DNA of 64,000 nt, taken from NCBI GenBank assembly GCA_000242235.1, contig JH590861.1, positions 571,257 to 635,256 of the forward strand. The letters run 5' to 3'. Within the stretch, counting starts at the first letter, position 1; each line of letters begins with the position of its first letter. The notes under the pieces were generated by a model. That model saw only the letters and a list, made by a program, of their open reading frames with translations. It did no database searches and was not told the origin of the DNA. A program made the translations under genes and the position numbers. Source of the DNA: Stomatobaculum longum (lineage in GTDB: Bacteria > Bacillota > Clostridia > Lachnospirales > Lachnospiraceae). This document shows, piece after piece, positions 43,421 through 52,895 of the stretch.

Positions 43421-46400
43421 TCACCCGCGAAAATACGCTACGCCCGCGGCGAAAATGCCGAGGTCCTGGCGAAGCGGAATATTCTTGTTAATGTGTTCTC
43501 CGATTCTCTCCGGATGCGCCATCTTACCGTAGATGCGCCCGTCCTGACTGGTGATGCCCTCAATCGCCGCATACGAGCCGTTCGGCGTCCAGAGCTCGTC
43601 GGTCGAGACTCTGCCCTCCAGATCGCAGTACTGCGTCGCGACCTGTCCTGCCCGGAAGAGCGCCTCAATGGTCTCCTGCGGCGCGACAAAACGTCCTTCG
43701 CCGTGCGAAATCACGTTTGCATACACGCCGCTGAGTTCCGCCTTCCGAAGCCACGGGGACTTGTCCGACACCACTTTCAGGTTCACGACACGGCTCAAGT
43801 GTCTGCCGATCCGGTTCATCGCGAGCGTCGGCGCATCCGGCGCCTGCTCCTTGATGTTCGCATCCGGCAGGAGGCCGAGCTTAATCAGCGCCTGGAAGCC
43901 GTTGCAGATGCCGAGTACCAGGCCGTCGCGCTCGTTTAAGAGCTTTAAGAGCTCCTCCTTCACAACCTCGTTCCGGAAGACCTGTGCAAAGAACTTTGCG
44001 GAGCCGTCCGGCTCGTCGCCCGCCGAGAAGCCGCCCGGGAACATCACAATCTGGGCGTTCCGGATTTCGTTCCGGTATGCTTCCACGGAAGCCGCGATGT
44101 CCTCCGCGTTCTGATTGCGGAAGATGGGCGCGCTCGTAACGGCGCCGACCTCTTCAAACGCACGCGCCGAGTCGTACTCGCAGTTCGTGCCCGGGAAGAC
44201 CGGGATGAAGACGCGCGGCGTGCCAATCTTGTGACCGCAGACCGCGACAGACGCCGCATGGTAGAGCGGGCGATCCAGAATCTCGCCGCCCTCGGTGACG
44301 CGGGTCGGGAACACCTCCTCGAGGGTTCCGGTCCAGGCCTTTTCCGCCTCCGCGAGCGAAATTTCGGTGCCGCGGTAGGAAAGTACAGGCGTTGCCGTCA
44401 CTTCGCCGAAGAGTTCCGTGCGGCAGGAGAGCTTTCCGAGCGCCTCTGCCGGCACTTCGAGCAGGAGGTTGCACCAGCCCGGCGCAAACAAGGTCTCCTC
44501 GCTCACATTGTCCGCGAGCTTCACGCCGAGGCCGTTGCCGAGCCCCATCTTCGTGACAGCCTCCGCTGCGCCGTGGCGCTCCAACACATAGGCGCTCAGC
44601 ACGCGCTTTGCCTTGATGTCTTCGGTGAGCGCGCGGTACTGTGCCTTCAAATCCGCATAGTCCGGCAGGAGGTCGCCGTCGCGCTTTACCGTGAGGAGCA
44701 CGAGACGGTTGCCCGCAACCTTCAGTTCCGGTGTGATGATATCCTTCACCGAGGCGACATCGACCGCGAAACTCACCAGCGTCGGCGGCACGTCGATTTC
44801 GTTAAAGGTACCGGACATCGAGTCCTTGCCGCCGATCGAAGCGAGGCCGAGCTCCAGCTGCGCCTCGTAGGCACCGAGCAGCGCCGCAAACGGCTGCGAC
44901 CATCTCTCCGGCTTGTTGTCGTCCATGCGGCGGAAAAATTCCTGGAAGGTCAGATGAATCTTATCGATGTCGCCGCCGACCGCAGCGACCTTCGCGACCG
45001 AGTCGCAGACCGCGTAGACTGCGCCGTGGTAGGGGCTCCAGCTCGAGAGATAGGGGTCAAAACCGTAGCTCATGACAGTCGCCGCATCGGTGTGTCCCTT
45101 TAAGAGCGGAATCTTTGCAATCATACTCTGGGTCTCGGTCAGCTGGTACTTGCCGCCGTAGGGCATCGTGACGGTGCCCGCGCCGATCGAGGCGTCAAAC
45201 ATCTCGACCAGGCCCTTCTGCGAGCAGGCATTCAAATCGCCGAGCGCATTCAGCCACTTGTCTCTGACCGACTCACCGGCTGCATAGCCGAAGGGATTCT
45301 CGCTTCGCTTCGGCAGCTCCACCTCGACCTCTGCGGTCAGGTGCGCGCCGTTCGTGTCGAGGAAGATGCGGGACAAATCGACAATCGCCTTGCCTCTCCA
45401 GTTCAGGACGAGACGCGGCTCCGCCGTGACCACGGCGACCGGCGTCGCCTCGAGATTTTCTTCCTCCGCGTACCGCAGGAAGGCATCGACATCCTTCGGG
45501 TCGAGCACGCAGGCCATGCGCTCCTGCGACTCGGAAATCGCAATTTCCGTGCCGTCAAGCCCCGCGTACTTGAGCGGCACCTTGTCGAGGTCCATGGTGA
45601 GGCCCGGTGCGAGCTCGCCGATCGCGACCGCGACGCCGCCCGCGCCGAAGTCATTGCACTTCTTGATTAAGAGGCTCACCTCCGGGCGGCGGAACATGTG
45701 CTGAATCTTCCGCTCGGTCGGCGCGTTGCCCTTCTGGACTTCGGCGCCGCAGCTCTCGATCGAAGCAGTCGTGTGAATCTTAGAGGAACCCGTTGCGCCG
45801 CCGATGCCGTCGCGGCCGGTTCTGCCGCCGAGCAGCACAATCACATCGCCCGGGTCGGAACTCATGCGCACCACATTCTTCTTCGGTGCAGCAGCCATAA
45901 CCGCGCCGAGCTCCATGCGCTTTGCGACATAGTCGGGGTGATAAATTTCTTTCACATAGCCGGTCGCGAGACCGACCTGGTTTCCGTAGGAGGAATAGCC
46001 GTGCGCTGCCTCTCTGACAATCTTTCGCTGCGGGAGTTTGCCCGGCAGCGTCTCGCCGAGCGGACGGGTCGGATCCGCCGCGCCGGTGATGCGCATGGCC
46101 TGGTAGACATAGGTTCTGCCGGACAACGGGTCGCGGATGGCGCCGCCGAGGCAGGTCGCCGCGCCGCCGAAGGGCTCAATCTCCGTCGGGTGGTTATGCG
46201 TCTCGTTCTTAAAGTTGACGAGCCACTCCTCCTCCTTGCCGTCGACCGTAATCGGCACGACAACGGAGCAGGCATTGATTTCATCCGTCTCCTCCTGGTC
46301 GGTGAGCTTGCCGTCCTTCTTTAAGCGGCGCATGCCCATCAGCGCGAGATCCATGAGGCAGATGAACTTATCGCTTCTGCCGCCGAGCAAATCCTCGTGG

Positions 46401-47173
46401 TCGCGGCGATAGCGCTCGTAGGTCTTCGTGAGGCGCTCGCGGAAGTCGCCGTCGAGGAAACTCACCCTTGTGAGCTCGGTCTGGAAGGTCGTGTGGCGGC
46501 AGTGGTCGGACCAGTAGGTGTCGAGGACACGAATCTCGGTCACAGTCGGGTTTCTCTTCTCACTCTCGAAATAATGACGAATCTCCAGGAAGTCTTCATA
46601 CGTCATCGCGAGACCGAAGGAGGCGTAGAGCGCCCGGAAATCATCCTCCGGCATCGCAGTGAAGCCTTCGACGGTCTTCACATCGTCCGGCGCCGGATAG
46701 TTCTGCGTGAGCGTCTCCGGCTTTTCCTCCGCGCACTCTCTGGAGTCGACGGGATTAATGCAGAAATGTTTGACAGCTTCGATTTCCCGCGCGCTGAGTT
46801 TTCCGGAAAGCACATAGGTTGTCGCCGTCCGGATGACAGGCGCCGCATCCTTGTCAATCAGCTGCACGCACTGCACCGCGGAATCCGCGCGCTGGTCAAA
46901 CTGTCCCGGCAGATACTCCGCGGAAAAGACGGTGTCGCCCGCTTCCTTCGGAAATGTTTCCTCGTAGAGCTCATCGAGCGGCGGCTCGGAAAAGATGGTG
47001 CCGCGCGCCTCCGAAAAGGTCTTGTCGTCCAGATTTTCGATGTCATAGCGAACCAGCACGCGCACACCCGCGATATCGGAAATGCCGAGATAGGTTTTGA
47101 TGTTCTCAAACAGTTCTACCGCGCGCACGGCATACGCTTTCTTCTTCTCTACATAGATTCTTCTAACGCCCAT
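43421..47173 (-). CDS. purL: Phosphoribosylformylglycinamidine synthase, single-chain form
   Basis: A 1250-residue fused enzyme of the fourth purine step. In order: a PurS-like N-terminal domain, the linker with RNPTVTEIRVLDTYWSDHCRHTTF (read in parts, about 210-235), two AIRS-type synthetase repeats, and a C-terminal class I glutamine amidotransferase beginning VFIPVFPGTNCEYDSAR, with its nucleophile in LGICNGFQALIKLG. Bacillus-type species use three separate proteins (PurS, PurQ, PurL) instead. The gene is 20 kb from purEMND. It starts 31 bases after the sigma-like gene. Confidence 0.97.
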   Translation of the reverse strand: MGVRRIYVEKKKAYAVRAVELFENIKTYLGISDIAGVRVLVRYDIENLDDKTFSEARGTIFSEPPLDELYEETFPKEAGDTVFSAEYLPGQFDQRADSAVQCVQLIDKDAAPVIRTATTYVLSGKLSAREIEAVKHFCINPVDSRECAEEKPETLTQNYPAPDDVKTVEGFTAMPEDDFRALYASFGLAMTYEDFLEIRHYFESEKRNPTVTEIRVLDTYWSDHCRHTTFQTELTRVSFLDGDFRERLTKTYERYRRDHEDLLGGRSDKFICLMDLALMGMRRLKKDGKLTDQEETDEINACSVVVPITVDGKEEEWLVNFKNETHNHPTEIEPFGGAATCLGGAIRDPLSGRTYVYQAMRITGAADPTRPLGETLPGKLPQRKIVREAAHGYSSYGNQVGLATGYVKEIYHPDYVAKRMELGAVMAAAPKKNVVRMSSDPGDVIVLLGGRTGRDGIGGATGSSKIHTTASIESCGAEVQKGNAPTERKIQHMFRRPEVSLLIKKCNDFGAGGVAVAIGELAPGLTMDLDKVPLKYAGLDGTEIAISESQERMACVLDPKDVDAFLRYAEEENLEATPVAVVTAEPRLVLNWRGKAIVDLSRIFLDTNGAHLTAEVEVELPKRSENPFGYAAGESVRDKWLNALGDLNACSQKGLVEMFDASIGAGTVTMPYGGKYQLTETQSMIAKIPLLKGHTDAATVMSYGFDPYLSSWSPYHGAVYAVCDSVAKVAAVGGDIDKIHLTFQEFFRRMDDNKPERWSQPFAALLGAYEAQLELGLASIGGKDSMSGTFNEIDVPPTLVSFAVDVASVKDIITPELKVAGNRLVLLTVKRDGDLLPDYADLKAQYRALTEDIKAKRVLSAYVLERHGAAEAVTKMGLGNGLGVKLADNVSEETLFAPGWCNLLLEVPAEALGKLSCRTELFGEVTATPVLSYRGTEISLAEAEKAWTGTLEEVFPTRVTEGGEILDRPLYHAASVAVCGHKIGTPRVFIPVFPGTNCEYDSARAFEEVGAVTSAPIFRNQNAEDIAASVEAYRNEIRNAQIVMFPGGFSAGDEPDGSAKFFAQVFRNEVVKEELLKLLNERDGLVLGICNGFQALIKLGLLPDANIKEQAPDAPTLAMNRIGRHLSRVVNLKVVSDKSPWLRKAELSGVYANVISHGEGRFVAPQETIEALFRAGQVATQYCDLEGRVSTDELWTPNGSYAAIEGITSQDGRIYGKMAHPERIGEHINKNIPLRQDLGIFAAGVAYFRG

Positions 47174-47204
47174 TTCTGAATTTCCTCCCGGATTACCGAT
47201 TGCC

Positions 47205-47783
47205 TCACTCCAGTGCCTGCATACTCATTGCCAGAAGCCGCTGTACCTCATCGAGCGGGATGTCGAGCCGCGACGCCAGTTCTTCGGGACTCGCCTCTCT
47301 GCCGAGCTCTGCAGCGAGTTCCGAAGACAGTTCCGTCAGCGCGTTCATACGGTCCGCAAGTGTCTGTTCGCCCGTATCGCTCTGCCGGTTCTCCCGCACG
47401 GCTTCTTCCAAAGCTGTATGCACTTTCTGTTTAATCGTATCACGAAGTACAGTGCTTTCCAATATTTTTTCGTCGCAGAGCGCCGCGGTCAGCGCGAGAT
47501 TTGCGACGCCGATCAGTTCGCCCGCCTCCATAGAGCCGACAAAAGGTTGAATTTCCGCAAGCGCGGTGCCGAGGTAGCCCTCGGTGAGTCGCTTTCTGGC
47601 GCGCGCATCGCCCGCCCGAAGCTTTTCGAGGAGCGCCTCTTCCTCCTCGGCCTCCAGTGCCGGAATCTGCTTTAATTCCTCGAGATAGAGCGAGAGCAGG
47701 TCTGCGCCTGTCATGCCTTCATTCTCGGTCTCCGCCTGTATCTGTTCTTCTCTCCCGCCGGAGAGCTCTCCTGCCCGTCTCAT
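47205..47783 (-). CDS. Sigma-70-related protein lacking promoter-recognition regions
   Basis: A 192-residue protein. Residues 25-100 resemble sigma-70 region 1.2 and the start of region 2 (DLLSLYLEELKQIPALEAEEEEAL, then LRAGDARARKRLTEGYLG, read in parts). The tail (about 150-192) resembles region 3: ELAAELGREASPEELASRLDIPLDEVQRLL. The aromatic residues of regions 2.3-2.4 that melt and read the -10 element are missing, and there is no region 4. It might bind core RNA polymerase or an anti-sigma factor without acting as an initiator. The ATG at 47783 has GAGGAGG five bases upstream. Confidence 0.82.
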   Translation of the reverse strand: MRRAGELSGGREEQIQAETENEGMTGADLLSLYLEELKQIPALEAEEEEALLEKLRAGDARARKRLTEGYLGTALAEIQPFVGSMEAGELIGVANLALTAALCDEKILESTVLRDTIKQKVHTALEEAVRENRQSDTGEQTLADRMNALTELSSELAAELGREASPEELASRLDIPLDEVQRLLAMSMQALE

Positions 47784-47793
47784 AGCCGCCTCC

Positions 47794-48291
47794 TCAGAGT
47801 TCACTGATGACCAGTCCCATCGCGCGAAGGCGCGCCACGGTTGCCTGATCCCAGAGCTGTTCCAGGGCCTTGTCCCCCGGAAATACCGTCACACTCACGC
47901 CGCTCACAAGGCGCAGCGTCTTTTCCTCATACTGCAAATTCCAATAAAAGCCGCTCACCTCTTCGGGGCGCAGCCGGCTCCCGCTCTCCGCAAGAAAAGC
48001 CGTGCTCTCCTGCCGGTTTAAGCGGAGCACCAGGCGAAAGGCCTTAGGTGCTTTCTTGCCGCGGATTGCCTGAAACGCGAGTTCCCGGACTTCGCCCCAG
48101 CGGACAAAGTCCTCCGGACCCAGCTCCTGTTCCTCTTCCGCACTGTACCAGTCCTTGTTGCGCCTGCCGTCAATCTCGAGGGAAAACGCTGTCCGGAAAG
48201 ATGCCTCACAGAGCAGAAAAGCGTCAAAGCGCTCGCTCCGGAACAAGGCCCCGGTAAATGCACGCAACTCCTCTGCCTTATACGCCTTCAT
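47794..48291 (-). CDS. DUF5721 family protein
   Basis: A 165-residue cytoplasmic protein matching the Lachnospiraceae family DUF5721: SERFDAFLLCEASFRTAFSLEIDGRRNKDW (read in parts), RELAFQAIRGKKAPKAFRLVLRL and EEVSGFYWNLQYEEKTLRLVSG. Function unknown. The ATG at 48291 has GGGAGG nine bases upstream and lies inside the last 14 bases of the preceding gene; the longer open frame is mostly antisense-like arginine-rich sequence and is rejected. It sits between a PrsA-like chaperone and the sigma-like protein. Confidence 0.9.
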   Translation of the reverse strand: MKAYKAEELRAFTGALFRSERFDAFLLCEASFRTAFSLEIDGRRNKDWYSAEEEQELGPEDFVRWGEVRELAFQAIRGKKAPKAFRLVLRLNRQESTAFLAESGSRLRPEEVSGFYWNLQYEEKTLRLVSGVSVTVFPGDKALEQLWDQATVARLRAMGLVISEL

Positions 48292-49288
48292 AGCGCAGTG
48301 CCTCCCGCACGGCAGTGAAGAAATTGCTGCCGCTGTAATTTTTGCTGACCTTTCCCTCAATGCTGTCCCAGAGCCCCGCATTCTCCGCAATCGGGTGGGC
48401 GCTGAGGTAACGCTCATAGGCCTCGCGCACCAGATTCTGCAGTCTCTCGTCCTGCAGGCTCTTCCGCCGCTCCGCGGTCGCCTCGGTGTCATAGCTCACC
48501 GGGCACTTGAACACATAGTACTTGCCGTCAAGTTCCGTCACGGCGCTCACGGTATTGTCTTCCATCGCGAATGCGACCCGCTCGAGTGCCGGTGCGAGGT
48601 CGCCGCGCGCCACCTTCTTGACCGGTGCATCCGCGTTGCAGTATTTCCGCGCGAGTGTCCGGAAATCGCCGCCGGCGAGCGCCTCATCGCGGAGCTTTTC
48701 GGCGTCTTCCCGCTTCTCGCACGCGGCACTCTGCAGCCGTATCACCTTTGCCTCGCTCTCGCTGACCTCCGCCCTTCTGTCCTCGCGCATTGTCTTCCGG
48801 AGCTTCAGCGCGCGCGCATACTGCTGAAACATAAACTCGACTTCTTCTTCGCTGAGCCCGCCGAAGGACGGCTGGTTCTGCACCGAAGCCGTATAGAAGC
48901 GCTCCGCTGCCTCGTGGAGGCGTCTCATCTCCTCCGTGTCGAGCTTTACGTTCCGCTCCTCCGCCATGCCGTTCATCGCGCTGAGCTCATAGAAAAACTC
49001 TTTCAGCTCATCGAAGTAAGCCTCCGAGAAGGTCTCCCGTCCGCCGCTCACGCGTTTGTCCCAGATTTCCTTCCCGTAGACTTCCTCCGTCTCCTGTCTC
49101 GCGGATGCGATGACCAGCAAAAGCTGCGATTCGGAATAGGGCAGTGCGGTGCTCTCGGCTGCCTTCTCTTCCTTCTTCCCGCAGGCCGCGAGCAGAAGAC
49201 AGCACAACATGACAAGAAGCAGGGTGAGGACTTGCCCACCCCGCTTCCGCGCCTGCTTCGTTCTCTCTCTCATCAATTTCGTATCCAT
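48278..49288 (-). CDS. PrsA/SurA-like lipoprotein (putative peptidyl-prolyl isomerase)
   Basis: A 336-residue exported lipoprotein with a basic N terminus, a hydrophobic stretch and the lipobox LAAC (cysteine at residue 36). The mature part is helical, like the chaperone region of SurA/PrsA proteins, and residues about 210-275 look like a degenerate parvulin domain (EALAGGDFRTLARKYCN, GDLAPALERVAFAMEDNTVSAV, DGKYYVFK). It probably helps exported proteins fold outside the membrane. Start choice is uncertain: GAGGAGG abuts the ATG at 49288, while the ATG at 49273 lies 15 bases from it. Confidence 0.8.
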   Translation of the reverse strand: MDTKLMRERTKQARKRGGQVLTLLLVMLCCLLLAACGKKEEKAAESTALPYSESQLLLVIASARQETEEVYGKEIWDKRVSGGRETFSEAYFDELKEFFYELSAMNGMAEERNVKLDTEEMRRLHEAAERFYTASVQNQPSFGGLSEEEVEFMFQQYARALKLRKTMREDRRAEVSESEAKVIRLQSAACEKREDAEKLRDEALAGGDFRTLARKYCNADAPVKKVARGDLAPALERVAFAMEDNTVSAVTELDGKYYVFKCPVSYDTEATAERRKSLQDERLQNLVREAYERYLSAHPIAENAGLWDSIEGKVSKNYSGSNFFTAVREALRYEGV

Positions 49289-49293
49289 CCTCC

Positions 49294-49761
49294 TCAGCGG
49301 TATAAGCCGTACTCCGCGACGAGCGCCACTAAAATGCCGACCACCACACCCGCGGCGACCTGCAACGGCGTGTGTCCGACCAGCTCCTTGAGTTTGACCG
49401 GCAGTAAATCGGGGTCCTCCTGTTTCCAGAAATCCGTCTCCATCATCTTGTTCAGAAGCTTTGACTGCTTTCCGGTCTCCTGGCGAACGCCGATCGCATC
49501 TGTCATCACAATCATCGCGAGGATAAAACTCACGGCAAATTCAAACGAAGCGGCGCCGTAACAATAGCCCGCGCCGAGCGCAAGCGCCGAAACCGTCGCG
49601 CTGTGCGAGCTCGGCATGCCGCCGTTGCCGAGGAGACGCTCAAATTTCACCGTCCCCGTCGACCAGAACTCCAGCAGGAATTTGACGAGCTGGGCCGCAA
49701 AGAACGCGATGACTGCGCTCATCAGCACCTGATTTTCCCGCAATTGATGAAATATACTCAT
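49294..49761 (-). CDS. Divergent PAP2 family membrane protein (YuiD-like)
   Basis: A 155-residue membrane protein of the divergent PAP2 (acid phosphatase/VanPA-related) family. LLGNGGMPSSHSATVSALALG contains the conserved Ser-His core, with RQETGKQSKLLNKM and KELVGHTPLQVAAGVVVG as further family blocks. Four hydrophobic segments can be seen. Members may be lipid phosphatases, but activity is unproven. The ATG at 49761 (MSIFHQLREN) follows AAAGGG; the extra 79 codons in the frame overlap glgA and are not real. Confidence 0.92.
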   Translation of the reverse strand: MSIFHQLRENQVLMSAVIAFFAAQLVKFLLEFWSTGTVKFERLLGNGGMPSSHSATVSALALGAGYCYGAASFEFAVSFILAMIVMTDAIGVRQETGKQSKLLNKMMETDFWKQEDPDLLPVKLKELVGHTPLQVAAGVVVGILVALVAEYGLYR

Positions 49762-49789
49762 GTAACCCTTTCTCTGTCCGTTTGCCCGC

Positions 49790-51235
49790 TCAGTAACCGA
49801 TGAGCCAGTCGTAGAGCTCCTGGTACTTGAGCGCCGACTGCTGCCAGGAGTAGTCGGCCTGCATCGCGCGGTCCACAATGTGGTTCCAGTCACGCCGTCT
49901 CTCGCTGTAAATCCGCTTTGCATAGCGAATGCAGTCGAGCATCTCGTGCGCATTGTAGTTGGCAAAGCAGAAGCCGGTACCGGTATTGGCGAATTCATTG
50001 TACGGCTCCACCGTGTCCTTCAGACCGCCGGTCTCGCGGACAATCGGAAGCGTCCCGTAGTGGAGCGCTATCATCTGCGAGAGGCCGCAGGGCTCAAAGA
50101 GCGAAGGCATCAGATAGGCATCGGCCCCCGCGTAAATCGCATGTGCCACATCGTCCGAATAGTAAATCTGCGCCGAGAGCTTGTCGTGGTACTTCCAGTC
50201 GTAGTGGCGGAACAGGTTCTCGTAGCGCTCCTCTCCCGTGCCGAGAATCACAAACTGGAGGTCTTCCTGACAAAGCTCCTCGATGACGCCCTGAATCAGA
50301 TCGAACCCCTTCTGGTCTGTGAGTCTGGACACAATGCCGAGCACAAACTTCTTGTCGTCGACCGGCAGTCCGAGGCGCTCCTGGAGCGCTGCCTTATTTT
50401 TCTTCTTCTCGTGGCGGAAGTTCTTCACGTCGTAGCGCTCCGCGATCTTCGGATCCGTCGCCGGGTCGAACTCGCGGTAGTCAATGCCGTTTACGATGCC
50501 GCGGAGCGAATTGCGCCGCGCCCGCATGAGGCCGTCTAAGCCCTCGCCGTAAAACGGCATCTGAATTTCCTCCGCATAGGTCGGGCTCACGGTCGTGACA
50601 GCGTCCGCGTAGACAATGCCGCCCTTCAAAAAGTTGCCGTTTTTATAGGACTCCAGTTTGTCCGGCGTGAAGAAATATTCCGAGAGACCGGTGATACGCT
50701 CAATGGTCTCGACATCCCAGATTCCCTGGAATTTCAGATTGTGAATGGTCATCACGGACTTGATGCCCCGGAAAAATTCGCCGCCCGCAAAGCGCTCTTT
50801 TAAGTAAACCGGAATGAGGCCGGTTTGCCAGTCGTGGCAGTGAATCAGATCCGGACGGAAATTGAGAAGCGGAAGGGCCGAGAGCACGGCGCGCGAGAAG
50901 AAAGCAAACTTCTCGAGGTCGTAGAGCCAGTCGCCGTAGGGGCGCAGTCCGCCGAAATAGCTCTCATTGTCGATGAAATAAAAGGTGATGCCGTCTTCTA
51001 CCAGCTTTAAGACGCCGACATAGCGGTCCGCGCCGTTAAAGTTCATGTAGAAATGCGTCACATATTCCATCTGATTCCGGTATCTCTCCGGAATACAGAG
51101 ATATTTGGGCAGCACGACGCGCACATCGTAGTATCTCCTGTCGAAACAGGCCGGCAGGGATCCGGCGACATCGGCGAGTCCTCCGGTCTTAATGAACGGA
51201 ACCGCTTCCGAAGCAGCAAACAAGATGTTCTTCAT
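49790..51235 (-). CDS. glgA: Glycogen synthase (ADP-glucose)
   Basis: A 481-residue GT5 glycosyltransferase that extends alpha-1,4-glucan from ADP-glucose. The nucleotide-sugar motif FIKTGGLADVAGSLP lies at residues 14-28; HCHDWQTGLIPVYL and VRETGGLKDTVEPYNE are also diagnostic, with MPSLFEPCGLSQMIALHYG before the latter. Its ATG overlaps the recN stop by 4 bases (ATGA). The other glycogen synthesis genes (glgC, glgB) are not in the window; glgP is 40 kb away. Confidence 0.97.
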   Translation of the reverse strand: MKNILFAASEAVPFIKTGGLADVAGSLPACFDRRYYDVRVVLPKYLCIPERYRNQMEYVTHFYMNFNGADRYVGVLKLVEDGITFYFIDNESYFGGLRPYGDWLYDLEKFAFFSRAVLSALPLLNFRPDLIHCHDWQTGLIPVYLKERFAGGEFFRGIKSVMTIHNLKFQGIWDVETIERITGLSEYFFTPDKLESYKNGNFLKGGIVYADAVTTVSPTYAEEIQMPFYGEGLDGLMRARRNSLRGIVNGIDYREFDPATDPKIAERYDVKNFRHEKKKNKAALQERLGLPVDDKKFVLGIVSRLTDQKGFDLIQGVIEELCQEDLQFVILGTGEERYENLFRHYDWKYHDKLSAQIYYSDDVAHAIYAGADAYLMPSLFEPCGLSQMIALHYGTLPIVRETGGLKDTVEPYNEFANTGTGFCFANYNAHEMLDCIRYAKRIYSERRRDWNHIVDRAMQADYSWQQSALKYQELYDWLIGY

Positions 51236-52887
51236 CTCATTTCTTCCTTTCTTTTCTCTGCAAGTTGTTTCATTTCCTCTGCTGTCTTCAGGACACCTGC
51301 GGTAATCTCGGCGCCCCCGATCAGTCGTCCCAGTTCCAGGTAGAGCGCCTCTCCCGTGATTTCCCGAATTTCCGTCTCCGTCTTGCTGCCGTCCGTCTCC
51401 TTCGCAATCAGGTAGTGGTGATCCGCCATGGCTGCGAGCTGCGGGAGATGCGTAATACAGAGCACCTGACGGGTCCGGCTGATTTCCATCAGTTTCTCCG
51501 AGACGAGCTGCGCGGTGCGCCCGCTGATGCCCGCATCGATTTCGTCAAAAATCAGGGTCTCCACCCGATCTTTGGCAGCGAGTACAGTCTGCAGGGCGAG
51601 CATCACGCGGGACAGCTCGCCGCCGCTCGCAATCTGGCGGAGCGGCTTGATTTCCTCGCCCGGATTGGTCCGGATATAGAATTCCGCGCTCTCCGCGAAA
51701 TCGGCAAGCTCCGCAAACCGGACTTCAAAGCGCGCGCCCTTGAAATTCAACGCCGCGAGCTCGGTCTCGACTCGCGTCGCAAGGCTTTCCGCCGCCCGAT
51801 GCCGGAACTCCCGCAGCGCAGCCGCGGCCGCGCAGAGCGTTTGCCGTGCGCTTTCCTTTTGCTGCGTTACGGTCTCGGCACTCCGTAAGAGCGCGGTGAT
51901 TGCCGCGGCGCGCGCCTCTTTTTGTTCCAGCAGGCGAAGCAGGCCCTCCTCGTCACAGTCGTACTTTGCCTCGAGGTGACGCAGCAAATCGAGCCGCTCG
52001 CCGAGACGGTTTAACGTCTCCTCGTCGCTCTCGACCTTTCCCTGCTCCCCGCGCACGGCTTCGGCCGCATCCTGGACGAGGGCGTCGAGCTCGGTCAGCT
52101 GCCCCGCAAGCGCCTCGAGCGATGTCGCGTAGCGCACCACGGCGCGCACCGCGCGGAGCGCTTCCGAGACCGCATCGGTCTGAAGCGCGCGCTCGGCCTC
52201 GGCGAGCGCTTCTTCAATCTGCGCCGCGTGTTTTGCGCTCGCATACGCTTCGGCGAGTTCTGCCTCCTCGCCCGGGTGTATTCCGCTCTCCGAGAGCTCC
52301 CGGATCTCAAATGCGAGTAAATCCGCCTCCCGGAGCAGCGCCGCGCGGTCCGCGCTCTCCCGCTCCTGCCGGAGCAGCTGCCGGTACGCCCGGTAGGCCT
52401 CCGCATAGGCTTCCCGAGCTGCCTGCCCCGCAGGCGGCAACAGTTCGTCGAGTAGCCGTCCGTGCATCTCGGTCGAGAAGAGCGTCTGCACCTCGTGCTG
52501 CCCGTGAATGTCAATGAGCAGAGCCGCGAGTTCCTTTAACTGCCGCGCTGTGACCGCCTCGCCGTTAATCCGGGATATGCTACGGGTCTTCTGAATCTTC
52601 CGGCTCACGATGACGGTTCCGTCCTCCTCCGGCACAATCGAGAGGGCCGCGAGACGCTCTCTCAATTCTTTTTGCCGTACCGAAAAGATGAGTTCCAGAT
52701 AGGCGGCCTCTTCGCCGTTCCGTATCATATCCCGCCCTGTCTTCGCGCCGAGCAGGGCGGAAATCGAATCTATCAGTATGGATTTTCCGGCACCTGTCTC
52801 GCCGGACAGCACTGTGAAGCCCGTATCAAACGAGAGGCTCGCCTCCCGAATCAGTGCAAAGTTCTTCACCCGCAATCCCAGCAGCAT
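51232..52887 (-). CDS. recN: DNA repair protein RecN
   Basis: A 551-residue SMC-like ATPase acting early in double-strand break repair. The Walker A motif GETGAGKS has Lys35, a coiled-coil arm spans about residues 150-370, and the ABC signature SGGELSRVMLALQ is followed by Walker B, LIFDEIDAGISGRTA. Length is normal. It follows argR by 8 bases, as in Bacillus and Clostridia; the usual downstream spoIVB-spo0A pair is replaced by glgA. Confidence 0.98.
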   Translation of the reverse strand: MLLGLRVKNFALIREASLSFDTGFTVLSGETGAGKSILIDSISALLGAKTGRDMIRNGEEAAYLELIFSVRQKELRERLAALSIVPEEDGTVIVSRKIQKTRSISRINGEAVTARQLKELAALLIDIHGQHEVQTLFSTEMHGRLLDELLPPAGQAAREAYAEAYRAYRQLLRQERESADRAALLREADLLAFEIRELSESGIHPGEEAELAEAYASAKHAAQIEEALAEAERALQTDAVSEALRAVRAVVRYATSLEALAGQLTELDALVQDAAEAVRGEQGKVESDEETLNRLGERLDLLRHLEAKYDCDEEGLLRLLEQKEARAAAITALLRSAETVTQQKESARQTLCAAAAALREFRHRAAESLATRVETELAALNFKGARFEVRFAELADFAESAEFYIRTNPGEEIKPLRQIASGGELSRVMLALQTVLAAKDRVETLIFDEIDAGISGRTAQLVSEKLMEISRTRQVLCITHLPQLAAMADHHYLIAKETDGSKTETEIREITGEALYLELGRLIGGAEITAGVLKTAEEMKQLAEKRKEEMR

Positions 52888-52895
52888 GGTTCACC

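Noticed and set aside
47794-48492. Long form of the DUF5721 gene
   Set aside because: The first 67 codons are arginine-rich antisense-like sequence overlapping the lipoprotein gene; the family starts at the ATG at 48291.
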